Source: Shewanella donghaensis
GTDB lineage: Bacteria; Pseudomonadota; Gammaproteobacteria; Enterobacterales; Shewanellaceae
DNA: 64,000 bases
Assembly (NCBI RefSeq): GCF_007567505.1
Contig: NZ_CP041783.1
Span: 992,001-1,056,000 of the forward strand
Direction: 5' to 3'
Shown: positions 43,524-53,088 of the stretch, one piece after another
Position numbering within the stretch: position 1 is the first letter of the stretch
Layout: each line of letters begins with the position of its first letter
Made by a program: the position numbers and the translations under genes
The notes under the pieces: generated by a model
The model's database searches: none
What the model was told of the DNA's origin: nothing
The model's input: the letters and a program-made list of their open reading frames with translations, nothing else

Positions 43524-43554
43524 AAAAATGCCAAGATATTATCTTGGCATTTTT
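43524..43554 (+). terminator. Bidirectional terminator, minE / rnd
   Basis: AAAAATGCCAAGAT and ATCTTGGCATTTTT form a 14-bp perfect stem around ATT. Confidence 0.92.
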
Positions 43555-43589
43555 ATGTTTAAATCCGCATAAACTTTGATATAAGTGAA

Positions 43590-44702
43590 TTAACTGAAGT
43601 TTATACCCGCGAGCGCATCTTTAACGATATCTCCACGCCAGCCTTTTAACAACAAAGGTTTATCTTCAGGCTGCTTGTGATGTAACCATAACAAAAACTC
43701 ATGAATGAGACGCTTAGAGCCAATAAACTCTACAGCAACTTCATGTTCTTCACTCAGTAAGGTTAGAATATTTTTCACTTCTTTAAACGAAGATTTATAG
43801 CCATTTTTCAATGCAATAACATCAACTGCTTCTGGTAAATTATCTAAATCAGCCGTTTGTAATACCTTGATGATATCTTTGCCATGAAAACGCTTTTCAT
43901 GTTCTGTTAAGTCATTGAGTTGGTTTAACTCAACGACGGTTTTAGGCTGTTTCTTGGCTAAAGCAATTAATGCATGATCTTTGACAATAAAGCCCAGTGC
44001 AGAATCCTTCTTTAACGCTTTCTTTAAGCGCCAAGTTGCTAACACTTTTAAATAGGCTAATTGCTGTGGAAACAATTGAAAAGCATTTTTAATTTTCAGA
44101 TAGGCCAATTCTTCATTAGGCGGTGTTAAGCGCCCTTCAGTCATTCGCTCGCCTTCTTCAAGTAACCATTCCATTCGATTAGCTTGGTTTATCTTCTCAA
44201 CAAGCTGTGGGTAAAGCTTATAGAGATAATAGACATCGTTAGCGGCATATTGAAGCTGTGCATCGGATAATGGTCGCTTCATCCAGTCGGTACGAGACTC
44301 ACCTTTATCTATTTCGATCTCTAAAAAGGTATTCACTAACTTGGCATAACCCAAACCATGACCTAAACCACTTAGGGTTGCGGCGATTTGGCTATCAAAT
44401 AACGGACTCGGTTGGCATTGTCCATAGCGAGCAAAAACTTCTAAATCTTCACTACAAGAATGCACCAGCTTAGTGATTTTTGTATCAGACAGTAACGTCC
44501 AAAACTCAGATAAATCAGGCAGCGCGACAGGATCGATTAATGCGAGTGTTTTACCGTCATATGCTTGAATAAGGCCTAACTTGGCATAGTAAGTTCTTGT
44601 TCTTACAAACTCAGTATCTAGCACAAGTAAATCACTTTGCTGATACTGCGCCACTAACTTAGTTAAACTTTCTGGGTCGCTGATATATTCAAACGATAAC
44701 AA
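43590..44702 (-). CDS. rnd: Ribonuclease D
   Basis: 3'-5' exoribonuclease of 370 residues involved in tRNA 3'-end maturation. The DEDD exonuclease domain opens with LLVLDTEFVRTRTY (Asp, Glu), has LVHSCSEDLEVFARY and QLQYAANDVYYLY (Asp, Tyr), and is followed by an HRDC domain (about 210-290). The start codon is TTG; the E. coli rnd gene also starts with TTG. GGAG lies eight bases before it. It shares a strand with fadD upstream, though a terminator separates them. Confidence 0.95.
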   Translation of the reverse strand: MLSFEYISDPESLTKLVAQYQQSDLLVLDTEFVRTRTYYAKLGLIQAYDGKTLALIDPVALPDLSEFWTLLSDTKITKLVHSCSEDLEVFARYGQCQPSPLFDSQIAATLSGLGHGLGYAKLVNTFLEIEIDKGESRTDWMKRPLSDAQLQYAANDVYYLYKLYPQLVEKINQANRMEWLLEEGERMTEGRLTPPNEELAYLKIKNAFQLFPQQLAYLKVLATWRLKKALKKDSALGFIVKDHALIALAKKQPKTVVELNQLNDLTEHEKRFHGKDIIKVLQTADLDNLPEAVDVIALKNGYKSSFKEVKNILTLLSEEHEVAVEFIGSKRLIHEFLLWLHHKQPEDKPLLLKGWRGDIVKDALAGINFS

Positions 44703-44769
44703 AATACACTCCGATTTATCTTATGAACCAACATAGGTGATTTAAACGTTAATTATAAATAATAGCCAT

Positions 44770-44796
44770 TAAAAAGCCGGCTATTGCCGGCTTCAT
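44770..44796 (-). terminator. Terminator after fadD
   Basis: On the minus strand AAGCCGGC and GCCGGCTT pair around AATA just after the fadD stop, followed by TTT AAT. Confidence 0.85.
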
Positions 44797-44797
44797 T

Positions 44798-46471
44798 TTA
44801 CGCTGATTTAACTTCGTCTCGAAGTTCTCGTCGTAAAATTTTACCTACATTGGATTTTGGTAATTCATCTCTGAATTCTACCAGCTTTGGTATCTTATAT
44901 CCTGTTAAATGTTGACGACAATGTTTAATTATTTCGCCTTCAGTTAAGCTGTTATCTTTAGCCACCACGAATATTTTAACTAATTCGCCACTGGCATCAT
45001 TAGGGACACCAACAGCAGCGACTTCGATCACTTTAGGGTGTAAGGCAACAACATCTTCAACTTCATTAGGGAATACGTTAAATCCAGACACTAAGATCAT
45101 GTCTTTCTTGCGGTCAACAATAAAGAAGAAACCCATTTCATCCATGTAACCGATATCACCGGTTGCTAACCAGCCATCTTTGTCGATAACTTTGGTCGTT
45201 TCTTCTGGACGTTGCCAGTACCCTTTCATCACTTGCGGGCCTTTAGCAAAAAGCTCACCGGTTTCACCTTGTGCCAGTACTTTACCGTCGTCATCTCTGA
45301 CTTGAATAAAAGTAGATGGCGCCGGAAAACCAATCGAACCATTATAACCTTCAAGGTTATATGGACAACAGGTCACTAGTGGCGATGCTTCAGTCAAGCC
45401 ATAACCTTCAAGCAATCGGGTTTTAGTGATTGTCTGCCATTTATCAGCAACCGCTTTTTGAACCGCCATACCACCACCAATAGAGAACTTGAGACGGCTA
45501 AAGTCGAGGTTTTTAAAGTCTTCATTATTCACTAAAGCATTAAACAGGGTATTAACGCCCGTTAGCGCAGTAAAAGGATACTTTTTGAGTTCACCAACAA
45601 ATGCAGGCATATCTCTTGGATTAGTAATCAGCAGGTTGTTACTGCCTTTATGTAAAAAGAGTAAGCAGTTCACGGTTAATGCAAAAATATGATAAAGCGG
45701 CAAAGCGGTAACGACAAACTCAACGCCATCTTCTAAAGCTGGTGAGTATGCACCATTTGCCTGTAACACGTTGCTAACCACATTACCGTGAGTAAGCATG
45801 GCACCTTTAGATACACCCGTTGTACCACCAGTATATTGCAAGAATGATAAGTCATCGTTGCTAATCTCTGGTTTTACATATTGTAAACGGCGGCCTTTCG
45901 TTAATGACTCTCTGAATGACAGAGCATGTGGCAAGTCATATTTAGGCACCATTTTCTTGATGTATTTAACAATGAAGTTAACTAAAGTTCTTTTTGGTGC
46001 ACTTAATTGATCGCCAAGGCCAGTAATAATGACCGACTCAACAGCGGTCTCAGCAACGACTTCTTCTAGTGTTCTCGCAAAATTTGATACCACAACAATC
46101 GCTTTGGCACCTGAATCAACTAACTGGTGCTTTAATTCTCGTGGTGTATATAGTGGATTAACATTCACTACCACCATACCTGCGCGTAAAATACCAAACA
46201 ATGCAATAGGGTATTGCAGCAAGTTAGGCATCATTAAGGCAACACGGTCACCTTTTTCAAGCTTAAGCTCATTTTGTAAATAGGCAGCAAATGCACGACT
46301 TCTTTCTTCTAACTTACGGTAAGTTAGTGTCGCTCCCATATTGATAAATGCAGGTTGATCAGCATATTTTGATACGGCTGTTTCAAACATATCTACCAAA
46401 GACGAGAATTGATTAGCATCAATTTCCGCTGGTACATTTTCTGGTAAATTATTAATCCAAGGATGGTCCAC
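44798..46471 (-). CDS. fadD: Long-chain fatty-acid-CoA ligase
   Basis: Membrane-associated acyl-CoA synthetase of 557 residues that activates fatty acids with ATP and CoA for beta-oxidation. Adenylate-forming motifs are complete: [16 protein letters not shown] (about residues 215), [10 protein letters not shown], and [26 protein letters not shown]. The start is GTG at 46471, with AGGAGA eight bases before. The rnd-fadD order matches the E. coli layout. Confidence 0.95.
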   Translation of the reverse strand: MDHPWINNLPENVPAEIDANQFSSLVDMFETAVSKYADQPAFINMGATLTYRKLEERSRAFAAYLQNELKLEKGDRVALMMPNLLQYPIALFGILRAGMVVVNVNPLYTPRELKHQLVDSGAKAIVVVSNFARTLEEVVAETAVESVIITGLGDQLSAPKRTLVNFIVKYIKKMVPKYDLPHALSFRESLTKGRRLQYVKPEISNDDLSFLQYTGGTTGVSKGAMLTHGNVVSNVLQANGAYSPALEDGVEFVVTALPLYHIFALTVNCLLFLHKGSNNLLITNPRDMPAFVGELKKYPFTALTGVNTLFNALVNNEDFKNLDFSRLKFSIGGGMAVQKAVADKWQTITKTRLLEGYGLTEASPLVTCCPYNLEGYNGSIGFPAPSTFIQVRDDDGKVLAQGETGELFAKGPQVMKGYWQRPEETTKVIDKDGWLATGDIGYMDEMGFFFIVDRKKDMILVSGFNVFPNEVEDVVALHPKVIEVAAVGVPNDASGELVKIFVVAKDNSLTEGEIIKHCRQHLTGYKIPKLVEFRDELPKSNVGKILRRELRDEVKSA

Positions 46472-46611
46472 AATTTTCTCCTATTTATTCAGACTATTTG
46501 CTATGAAGAAATCCTTCAATCATTGCAAAGCCTAAAGATACTGCTCTTTAAAACTAGCGTATATTTTTATAATTGTTAGTCGCAGTAAAGTTGTTTTTGT
46601 TAATTATAATT

Positions 46612-46636
46612 CGGTGGTCATAAAATCATACGACCG
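46612..46636. repeat. Imperfect inverted repeat upstream of fadD
   Basis: CGGTGGT and ACGACCG, mirrored with one mismatch around an AT-rich centre, about 140 bases before the fadD start. It is not a match to the FadR operator. Confidence 0.3.
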
Positions 46637-46701
46637 TTTAAATTCAGACCATAATCACATAAATGAAATAAAAATCCTAGTGATTTAATAACATGAAAAG
46701 G

Positions 46702-47676
46702 CTAACTTAGAATAAATGTTCTAATTTTGTTAGCTACAATCTCAGCGCTGCCCATATGTAGGTGATGATCACCGGGTATTTGGAGATGCGAAATTTGGCT
46801 AAACCAGGATTTTGCCTGAGGTATAGCTAATTTTAACTGCTTAAAGCCCTGCTCACCTAATATTAATAAGCATGGGGTATCACTCATGGTCATTAATGCG
46901 TCAACCTGTTCGAAGGTTAATCGATATGGAGAGTCTAGTTTTAAGCGGGGATCACTTTTCCAACAAAATTGCTGATTTTTGATGTCAACATTACGTTTTA
47001 TAATTAACTCACACCAATGCTTATCAAGCCCCGTTAACTGATTTCTGGCATTAACGGCGCGTTCCAGAGTAAACGTTCGCTCAGAGTTAGCAGTCTCATC
47101 TGTTTTAGACTTGGACTCATTAAAGCGATGATGTTGTTTGAAGCTGTTTATTAATCGATTTTTAGCATTTGAAGGTTTTTCAAAAATAGGCGACAAAGCT
47201 TCGATTAATACGAGTTTGACAATTTTTTCAGGGAAGCAGGCGTTATAGGCTGCAGCAATAATGCCGCCTAACGAATGGCCTATTATGGTGATGGTATTGT
47301 CTGAAGTTTGTTTAATGTTGTTGTCTGTAGTCTTGACTGCGTGCTTGACAGTATTTGGGGGTGAGACAAGTACATTAATGAGCTCATCTAGATCATATAA
47401 ATAGTCAATCCAGTGTAAAGGAGAGCTACCAGGTCTATGTTGTGACTTTCCGTGTCCCGGCCAATCAATAGCAAGCAGTTGATAATGTTTTAATACACCT
47501 TGATTCATTAATGCTTGCGCTAATGGCTCAAAACTATCGGCATTATCAAGCCAACCGTGCAGTGATAGTAAGATGGGTTTATCTTTATCACCATAACGTT
47601 TACCGCTTAAACGAATATGAGCCAATTGAAAATCGACTTCTTCAACTTGCTGCGATTTTTCAACTGACTCATTCAT
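46702..47676 (-). CDS. Alpha/beta hydrolase
   Basis: A 324-residue alpha/beta hydrolase from the ATG at 47676; a TTG six bases earlier would add two residues. Unlike the protein at 14798 the triad looks complete: HGWLDNADSFEPLAQAL (oxyanion), IIGHSLGGIIAAAYN (GxSxG, nucleophile Ser), and IPGDHHLHMG at the end (His). The DWPGHGKSQHRPGSSPLHW loop resembles the MhpC/epoxide hydrolase-like group. Substrate unknown. No ribosome site is obvious. It lies between fadD and the methyltransferase-like gene, all on the minus strand. Confidence 0.85.
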   Translation of the reverse strand: MNESVEKSQQVEEVDFQLAHIRLSGKRYGDKDKPILLSLHGWLDNADSFEPLAQALMNQGVLKHYQLLAIDWPGHGKSQHRPGSSPLHWIDYLYDLDELINVLVSPPNTVKHAVKTTDNNIKQTSDNTITIIGHSLGGIIAAAYNACFPEKIVKLVLIEALSPIFEKPSNAKNRLINSFKQHHRFNESKSKTDETANSERTFTLERAVNARNQLTGLDKHWCELIIKRNVDIKNQQFCWKSDPRLKLDSPYRLTFEQVDALMTMSDTPCLLILGEQGFKQLKLAIPQAKSWFSQISHLQIPGDHHLHMGSAEIVANKIRTFILS

Positions 47677-47744
47677 AAGCAATATATTGACTCTTTAAAA
47701 TACTAAACCGACAAGGTTTCGGTATTTAAATGTTAGCGAAAAGA

Positions 47745-48614
47745 CTACTTAGTTTTTTTAACAAATTTAAGTGTCATGCGGTCACTTTCACCGATGGCAA
47801 TGTACTTGTCTTTATCTACATCTTCTAATGCTAAACGTGGAGGTAAGGTCCAAACACCTTTTGCATAATCTTTAGTGTCTTTTGGGTTAGCATTGATTTC
47901 AGAGGTGGCAGCTAAAGTGAAGCCCACTTTCTCAGCCAATGTAATCATTTCAGCTTGATCCATATAGCCACTGTCAAATGACATACCTGGGTTAGCTCGA
48001 TGCTCAACAACACCAAATACACCACCCTCTTTCAATACGTTATAAGAAGCGGTGAACGCATTCTCAATTTGCTCCTGACCCGCCCAGTTATGCAGATTTC
48101 TGAACGTTAGGACATAATCAGCACTATTATCAGCACCAAGATTAACTGAAGCTGGAGGCTGGAATGTTACCGTTGAAGCATTACCTAATACCGCTTTATG
48201 TTCAGCAAGCCATGCTTCGAACTTTTTACCCGCTTTAGCGTAGTATTGTGTTCTTTTAGTATCTTCTTTTGGATTAGTCTCGAAGATCCCACCAATGTAA
48301 TGACCTTTTTCAGCGAGGTAAGGCGCTAAAATTTCTGCGTACCAACCGCCACCAGGCCAGAGTTCGATAACAGTGTCATCAGCTTGGATACCTAAGAAGC
48401 TGATTGTTTCTGCTGGATGGCGATAATTATCGCGTGCGCTATTCTTTTCACTTCTGAAATCACTGGCTACAGCAGCTGCAAGTGAGGCATTTGCTTTAAC
48501 AGCAGGTGCTTTCTCGCTCATACCATGATCGTGTGCCATTGCAGTGGTTGATACTGCAGCTAAACCCATGGTGCTAAGCCCAATTGCTGTGGTTAATAAT
48601 AACGTGCGTTTCAT
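47745..48614 (-). CDS. Exported methyltransferase-like protein (COG4798 type)
   Basis: A 289-residue protein with a signal peptide of about 27 residues (MKRTLLLTTAIGLSTMGLAA, cleaved after TTAMA before HDHG) and a class I methyltransferase fold. The SAM-binding loop reads DDTVIELWPGGGWYAEIL (about 76-93) and ends strand by strand to GGVFGVVEHRAN. AGGGAGAA precedes the ATG. A methyltransferase in the periplasm is odd because SAM is cytoplasmic; perhaps the fold has been reused. COG4798-like proteins with such signals exist, but their activity is not known to me. Confidence 0.75.
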   Translation of the reverse strand: MKRTLLLTTAIGLSTMGLAAVSTTAMAHDHGMSEKAPAVKANASLAAAVASDFRSEKNSARDNYRHPAETISFLGIQADDTVIELWPGGGWYAEILAPYLAEKGHYIGGIFETNPKEDTKRTQYYAKAGKKFEAWLAEHKAVLGNASTVTFQPPASVNLGADNSADYVLTFRNLHNWAGQEQIENAFTASYNVLKEGGVFGVVEHRANPGMSFDSGYMDQAEMITLAEKVGFTLAATSEINANPKDTKDYAKGVWTLPPRLALEDVDKDKYIAIGESDRMTLKFVKKTK

Positions 48615-48686
48615 TGTCTTCTCCCTGAAGAAATTATCTCTAAAAAATCAGCAACAGATACGGCATTGATTGCTTAATTGATCACT

Positions 48687-49373
48687 CTAACGGGCTGGCG
48701 ACTTTTTGTCGTCAACTCTTTGCCAACACATCCATAACATAAAACAGCTAAATACTAACCACATAATTACCCAAATCCAAGCTGGTATCCATGTTAGTTG
48801 TGATAACTTTGCTGCATCGCCTTGTCCAGCTAGCCCAAACAATACTGTAGGACTTGCCATAGCATTCAACACAATCATCAGACCGAGCATTCTCAATAAA
48901 CTATTCAACCAGGCGCTGTGATCAAACTTAAGTGGTGATAAAAACACCACGGCTAACGAAATTAAAATACCTATGGTTAACAAATCTCGAGCCCATAAGA
49001 TTAATGAACTGATAACTGTTACTCCTAATATGCCTAGAGTAAATCTAATACCAGCACGCCAAGTCGCTAATAAGAAAATGACGTAGCCCCACAAGGCTGC
49101 CCCAAAATAACCTGAAAAGGTAATTAACGGCGCAAAACCACCTTGAGTAAAACACAGGCCTGCGCCATTGGGGAAAAGTTGAATTTGATTGACGACGCCA
49201 CCAGACACAATGGCAGCTAAACCATGGGAAATTTCATGAAAGTAACTTTCAAACCATTTAAAGGGGATACTGATGATGGGAAGTTTAGTGATTAAAAAAG
49301 CGCAAAATAATTCTAGAAAAAAGCGTCCTTTGGAGGGAATAGCAGACAGTGTTTTTGTATCTTTATCAAGCAT
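48687..49373 (-). CDS. M50B-like membrane zinc peptidase
   Basis: A 228-residue membrane protein. The zinc motif His46-Glu47-x-x-His50 (FHEISHGLAAIVSGG) lies just after the first hydrophobic segment, and four more membrane helices follow. This matches the peptidase M50B-like group rather than the classical site-2 proteases: the usual distal NxxPxPxLDG motif is not seen. Its start overlaps the end of the upstream unknown gene by 8 bases, so the two are coupled. Substrate unknown. Confidence 0.75.
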   Translation of the reverse strand: MLDKDTKTLSAIPSKGRFFLELFCAFLITKLPIISIPFKWFESYFHEISHGLAAIVSGGVVNQIQLFPNGAGLCFTQGGFAPLITFSGYFGAALWGYVIFLLATWRAGIRFTLGILGVTVISSLILWARDLLTIGILISLAVVFLSPLKFDHSAWLNSLLRMLGLMIVLNAMASPTVLFGLAGQGDAAKLSQLTWIPAWIWVIMWLVFSCFMLWMCWQRVDDKKSPAR

Positions 49374-49761
49374 ATAAATCTATTCCTACCATTTGTTGAA
49401 TTTGTTCCCTTTGCGCTGAATGTTGATGCAGTAAATACTGTTGAATGGCTCCAGCACTGGTTGATGATTGGGAAAAGTCTTTCTGTGGCTCATCTTCATT
49501 ATTAGAAGACATATCATTATCGTACTGAACTTTAGCGTCAAGCTTCGAATTCAATAACGATGCATTGAATAGCATCGATTTATCACTATCGACAATTGCA
49601 GCTTTCACCGAATCAGTAATATTCGCACTTGCTTGGGCGACTCCAACCGTATTGGTCTTAATGTTCGTGGTTGATACTGATGAAGGATTGTTAAGCCCAT
49701 TAATATTAATGGGATTATAGGAGGATAGTGGTTGAATTGAAGTATTCATAAATGCATTCAT
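49366..49761 (-). CDS. Hypothetical protein, Asn/Ser-rich
   Basis: A 131-residue protein not recognised by me. The start at 49761 has AGGAGT nine bases upstream; it begins MNAFMNTSIQPLSSYNP. Residues 1-50 are rich in Asn, Ser, Thr and Ile, the middle is acidic (about 80-95, SSNNEDEPQKDF), and the end is a Gln-rich helix (about 105-127, QQYLLHQHSAQREQIQQMVG). No signal peptide or membrane helix is visible. Overlaps the M50-like gene by 8 bases, which implies linked expression. It could be a partner of that protein, but the evidence is only position. Confidence 0.65.
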   Translation of the reverse strand: MNAFMNTSIQPLSSYNPININGLNNPSSVSTTNIKTNTVGVAQASANITDSVKAAIVDSDKSMLFNASLLNSKLDAKVQYDNDMSSNNEDEPQKDFSQSSTSAGAIQQYLLHQHSAQREQIQQMVGIDLYA

Positions 49762-49850
49762 TTTTATCACTCCTATTTTAAGTCATTAAACACGTGAGTT
49801 GAATCAATTTAATTTAGCTTACAAACCTTAAAGGTCAAAAAGTTAAAAAG

Positions 49851-50558
49851 TTACTCGCGGCCAGGTAATTTTTTCCACGTCACTTTATCGCGTAAATATA
49901 CCGGTGAAAGCTCATCAACCGTGGTAGATAAACCTTCTTCGTAGCCTTTTATCGCTAGGCTTACCATTGCAGATGCATCTGGTAGCTTAATCGAGGTTGT
50001 AACGACAGAATCAATACCTTCAAGTAAGTCTGGATAAGCGACAAAACCTGTTCCGCAAGTATGAATAGGTTTGTGCTTATCTAAATCTATTTGAATGGCA
50101 TCTGGACTTGAAACATGTTCAGCTTCAATTAGCGTAGCAATACCATCAACATTGATGAATTGTCCCCAATATATTTCACTCATTCGGGCATCAATAGCAC
50201 AAAAAACTTGTTCAGCTTGCTCTGTATCTATGGCCATTTGTGCTAATGCCGCTAATGTTGAAATACCAATTACTGGAATATCATGACCCAATGCTAAACC
50301 TTGCGTCATACTGGTACAAATTCGGATACCGGTAAAACTGCCAGGTCCACGGCCATATGCAATCAAATTTACATTGGCGATTTTAATGCCCGCTTCTTTT
50401 AATACATCATCCACCATAGGCAGTATACGTTGACTATGCTCTCTTGGTGCATCAGCTGAACGGTTAAGTTGTTTGTTATTGTGTAACAAAGCCGCTGAGC
50501 AAGATTCTGTACAAGTGTCTAGTGCGAGAATCGTTAAATCTGATTGAAGTTGAGTCAT
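49851..50558 (-). CDS. tsaB: tRNA threonylcarbamoyladenosine biosynthesis protein TsaB
   Basis: A 235-residue ASKHA-fold protein that holds TsaD in the t6A modification complex. LALDTCTESCSAAL at the start, REHSQRILPMVDDVL and GRGPGSFTGIRI are family blocks. Present beside yoaA as in E. coli (yeaZ-yoaA). Confidence 0.95.
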   Translation of the reverse strand: MTQLQSDLTILALDTCTESCSAALLHNNKQLNRSADAPREHSQRILPMVDDVLKEAGIKIANVNLIAYGRGPGSFTGIRICTSMTQGLALGHDIPVIGISTLAALAQMAIDTEQAEQVFCAIDARMSEIYWGQFINVDGIATLIEAEHVSSPDAIQIDLDKHKPIHTCGTGFVAYPDLLEGIDSVVTTSIKLPDASAMVSLAIKGYEEGLSTTVDELSPVYLRDKVTWKKLPGRE

Positions 50559-50709
50559 GTAAAACGTTTTTACCTTACCATTTAACTATGGGCAATATGA
50601 TGAACGACTTATTAGAAATAAGTAATAGTCGTCTTAAAATTCATAGAAAAGGCGCTAAACGTCGTTAAGTACAGAACAATAGACACCTATTCGAGTCAGT
50701 TATAATAAC

Positions 50710-52635
50710 TTATGGGATACTTTTTAAAAAGCTTAACGCTTTATCTAAATCACGGGTACGGTGCATTGGTGGTAATGAATTGATAAAAGCTTCACCGTAA
50801 GGTTTGTTTACAATGCGATTGTCACACAATATCAATACTCCACGATCTTTCTCATCTCTAATCAATCGCCCTACTCCTTGCTTCAAACTGATCACCGCCT
50901 GTGGCAATGAAATACTGGCAAAAGGATCCTTATTGCTACGTTCAGCATTGGCAGCCCTTGCTCTATATAGAGTGTCATCAGGCGAAACAAAAGGCAGCTT
51001 GTCAATTATCACACAACTTAACAGTCGCCCTCTTACATCTACTCCCTCCCAAAAACTGCTTGTTCCGAGTAGAACACCATTACCGAGCTGCCTAAATTTG
51101 TTTAACAGGCTTTGTTTACTGGCTGAACCTTGCACCAACAATGGATATTGCACTCGCCTTTGTAAGGCGATAGCCACTTGCTGCAACATCTGGTGACTGG
51201 TAAATAAAATAAACGTTCGCCCTTGCGCCGCATTGATAGCTTGAATACTGATATCCACCAGCTGATTGACATTAGCCGTTGTCTGCCCTGATTTAGATAA
51301 ATGCCGAGGAACACAAAACATCGCTTGATTAGGGTAATCAAATGGACTGTCTAAAATAATCTGTTTCGCTTTAGATAAACCCATTTCATCTGAAAAATGT
51401 TTTAGCTGGCGATTAACTTGTAACGTTGCTGACGTAAATATCCACTGGGTTTGCTTATCGAATAATTGCTGGCATTGTTTGGCAATATTTATTGGCGCAA
51501 TTCGCAGCATAGTGTGTTGGCCACTGGGTTCAACACTGTAGGCGGCATTGGCATCATTGCATTCAAAGTAGCTATTAAGGTTAGCCACAAGCGTGGATAA
51601 TTTTACAACTATGTCATCTAAAGATTCACTTCGCCCTACGTGCTCTGTGGCAACTTGGGTTAATAAGGTGAATTCTTTCAACAAATCCCAAGATGAACTC
51701 GCTAACGATTTATTCGATATCACCTGGCGCCAATCAGAAACATCAGCATCAACCAATTCATTTTGCCACGATGCCAACTTAACTAAACAACGCTGACTCA
51801 ACTGCTCAAGCTGAATGGTATCTCTAAGTTCAGTTCGATAAACCTCATTGATTCGAGTGAATAATCGTTCGAATTCTCTGGTAGGCATTTGTTTTCCAAA
51901 GTAATTGATACACACATCAGGTACTAGATGCGCTTCATCAAAAACCACCACATCAGCATCTGGCAGTAACTCGGCAAACCCTGTGTCTTTTAAAAGACGA
52001 TCGGCAAAAAATAAATGATGATTAACCACCACAATTTTTGCATCTTGGGCTTTGATTTTGGCTTTACGACTAAAACACTCATCATAAAAACTGCAACGTT
52101 TACCGGTACAGCTTTCTTTAGTGCTGGTGACAGTAGCAATGGTGGCTGAGTTTTCAGCCACTGCAGTTAAATTACCAATGTCGCCATCTTTACTCATACT
52201 CGCCCATTGGTTGATTCTGATGAGTTCATCGACAACCTGTGGTGACATTTGACTGATATGTTGTAAATTTTGTTCAAGTCTTAGCTGGCATAAATAATTA
52301 CTGCGGCCTTTGAGCAGCGCGGTTTTTGGCGCGACTGAGAACATTTTTAACAGTAGCGGTAAATCTTTATAAAACAGCTGCTCTTGAAGGTTTTTACTGC
52401 CGGTACTGATGATGATTTGTTTGCCGCTTAATAATGTTGGTATTAAGTAAGCATAGGTTTTACCGACACCGGTACCCGCTTCAAGAATTAAATTATGTTT
52501 GTCAGCAATCGCATCACTAACAGCGACAGCCATATCAAACTGACTTTGTCTTGGGCGATAGGAATGTACCCCTCTAGCTAATGCACCTGTTGGCGAAAAA
52601 GCGATTTTTACTTCTTTTTGTAATCGAGTGGTCAC
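50710..52635 (-). CDS. yoaA: DinG-family ATP-dependent DNA helicase YoaA
   Basis: XPD-like iron-sulfur helicase of 641 residues. Walker A is EAGTGVGKTYAY (about 55), the DEAH box is VVVFDEAHLVPD (about 233), and the Fe-S Cys are in RSNYLC and ESCTGKRCSFYDEC (about 111, 177-188). Motif VI QGVGRLIRDEKDRG is near the end. E. coli YoaA helps repair replication damage with the HolC clamp-loader subunit. The start is GTG at 52635. Confidence 0.93.
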   Translation of the reverse strand: MTTRLQKEVKIAFSPTGALARGVHSYRPRQSQFDMAVAVSDAIADKHNLILEAGTGVGKTYAYLIPTLLSGKQIIISTGSKNLQEQLFYKDLPLLLKMFSVAPKTALLKGRSNYLCQLRLEQNLQHISQMSPQVVDELIRINQWASMSKDGDIGNLTAVAENSATIATVTSTKESCTGKRCSFYDECFSRKAKIKAQDAKIVVVNHHLFFADRLLKDTGFAELLPDADVVVFDEAHLVPDVCINYFGKQMPTREFERLFTRINEVYRTELRDTIQLEQLSQRCLVKLASWQNELVDADVSDWRQVISNKSLASSSWDLLKEFTLLTQVATEHVGRSESLDDIVVKLSTLVANLNSYFECNDANAAYSVEPSGQHTMLRIAPINIAKQCQQLFDKQTQWIFTSATLQVNRQLKHFSDEMGLSKAKQIILDSPFDYPNQAMFCVPRHLSKSGQTTANVNQLVDISIQAINAAQGRTFILFTSHQMLQQVAIALQRRVQYPLLVQGSASKQSLLNKFRQLGNGVLLGTSSFWEGVDVRGRLLSCVIIDKLPFVSPDDTLYRARAANAERSNKDPFASISLPQAVISLKQGVGRLIRDEKDRGVLILCDNRIVNKPYGEAFINSLPPMHRTRDLDKALSFLKSIP

Positions 52636-53040
52636 ATTTGACTCTTATCAGCATGTTGAACAAAGATTTTATAGGGTGTGCATTATCTATTTAAATAGAC
52701 TGGGTAACAATCTTTGATCAGAATTTAGGGTCGTTTTTTGTAATCAAGTGCACTCACGTTAGATCTAATTAATAGTTAAAGCACAAGGTAAAGATAATGT
52801 AGTTAAACTAATGTTTACACTTAAGTTGTATATACAATGCGTGTAAGTTTTAGACGAAAAAACGCCCTACCTCCCTCAAGATATAAGATATATTTTTTAT
52901 TTTGAAAAAGATCGTCAATATGTGTTTATTCTGTATTGCAAACAACCATAAAAGCGGTTAGATTATTTGTATACAAATTACAGCCAGTAAATAAAAGGTT
53001 GTAAATTAATTACAGAATTTAATGTTAAAGAGAATTTATT
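52636..53040. promoter_or_regulatory. yoaA / his intergenic region with his promoter candidate and palindromes
   Basis: Gene-free AT-rich gap. A candidate his promoter is TTGCAA (52936-52941), 17 bases, TAGATT (52959-52964). Across the expected start lies the palindrome ATTTGTATACAAAT (52965-52978). Farther upstream TTGTATATACAA (52826-52837) is nested inside TTACAC (52815-52820) and GTGTAA (52841-52846). These may bind a repressor. Confidence 0.45.
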
Positions 53041-53088
53041 ATGTTCATCCGAATCAATGCAAACCATCATCACCATCATATGCGGTAG
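53041..53088 (+). CDS. hisL: his operon leader peptide
   Basis: Fifteen codons, MFIRINANHHHHHMR, with five His codons in a row (53065-53079), starting at 53041 after AAAGAG. Translation senses charged tRNA(His): stalling at the His codons frees the RNA downstream to form the antiterminator. It lies directly before the attenuator at 53089-53175 and hisG. Typical of the enteric his leader, which has seven His codons. Confidence 0.95.
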   Translation: MFIRINANHHHHHMR

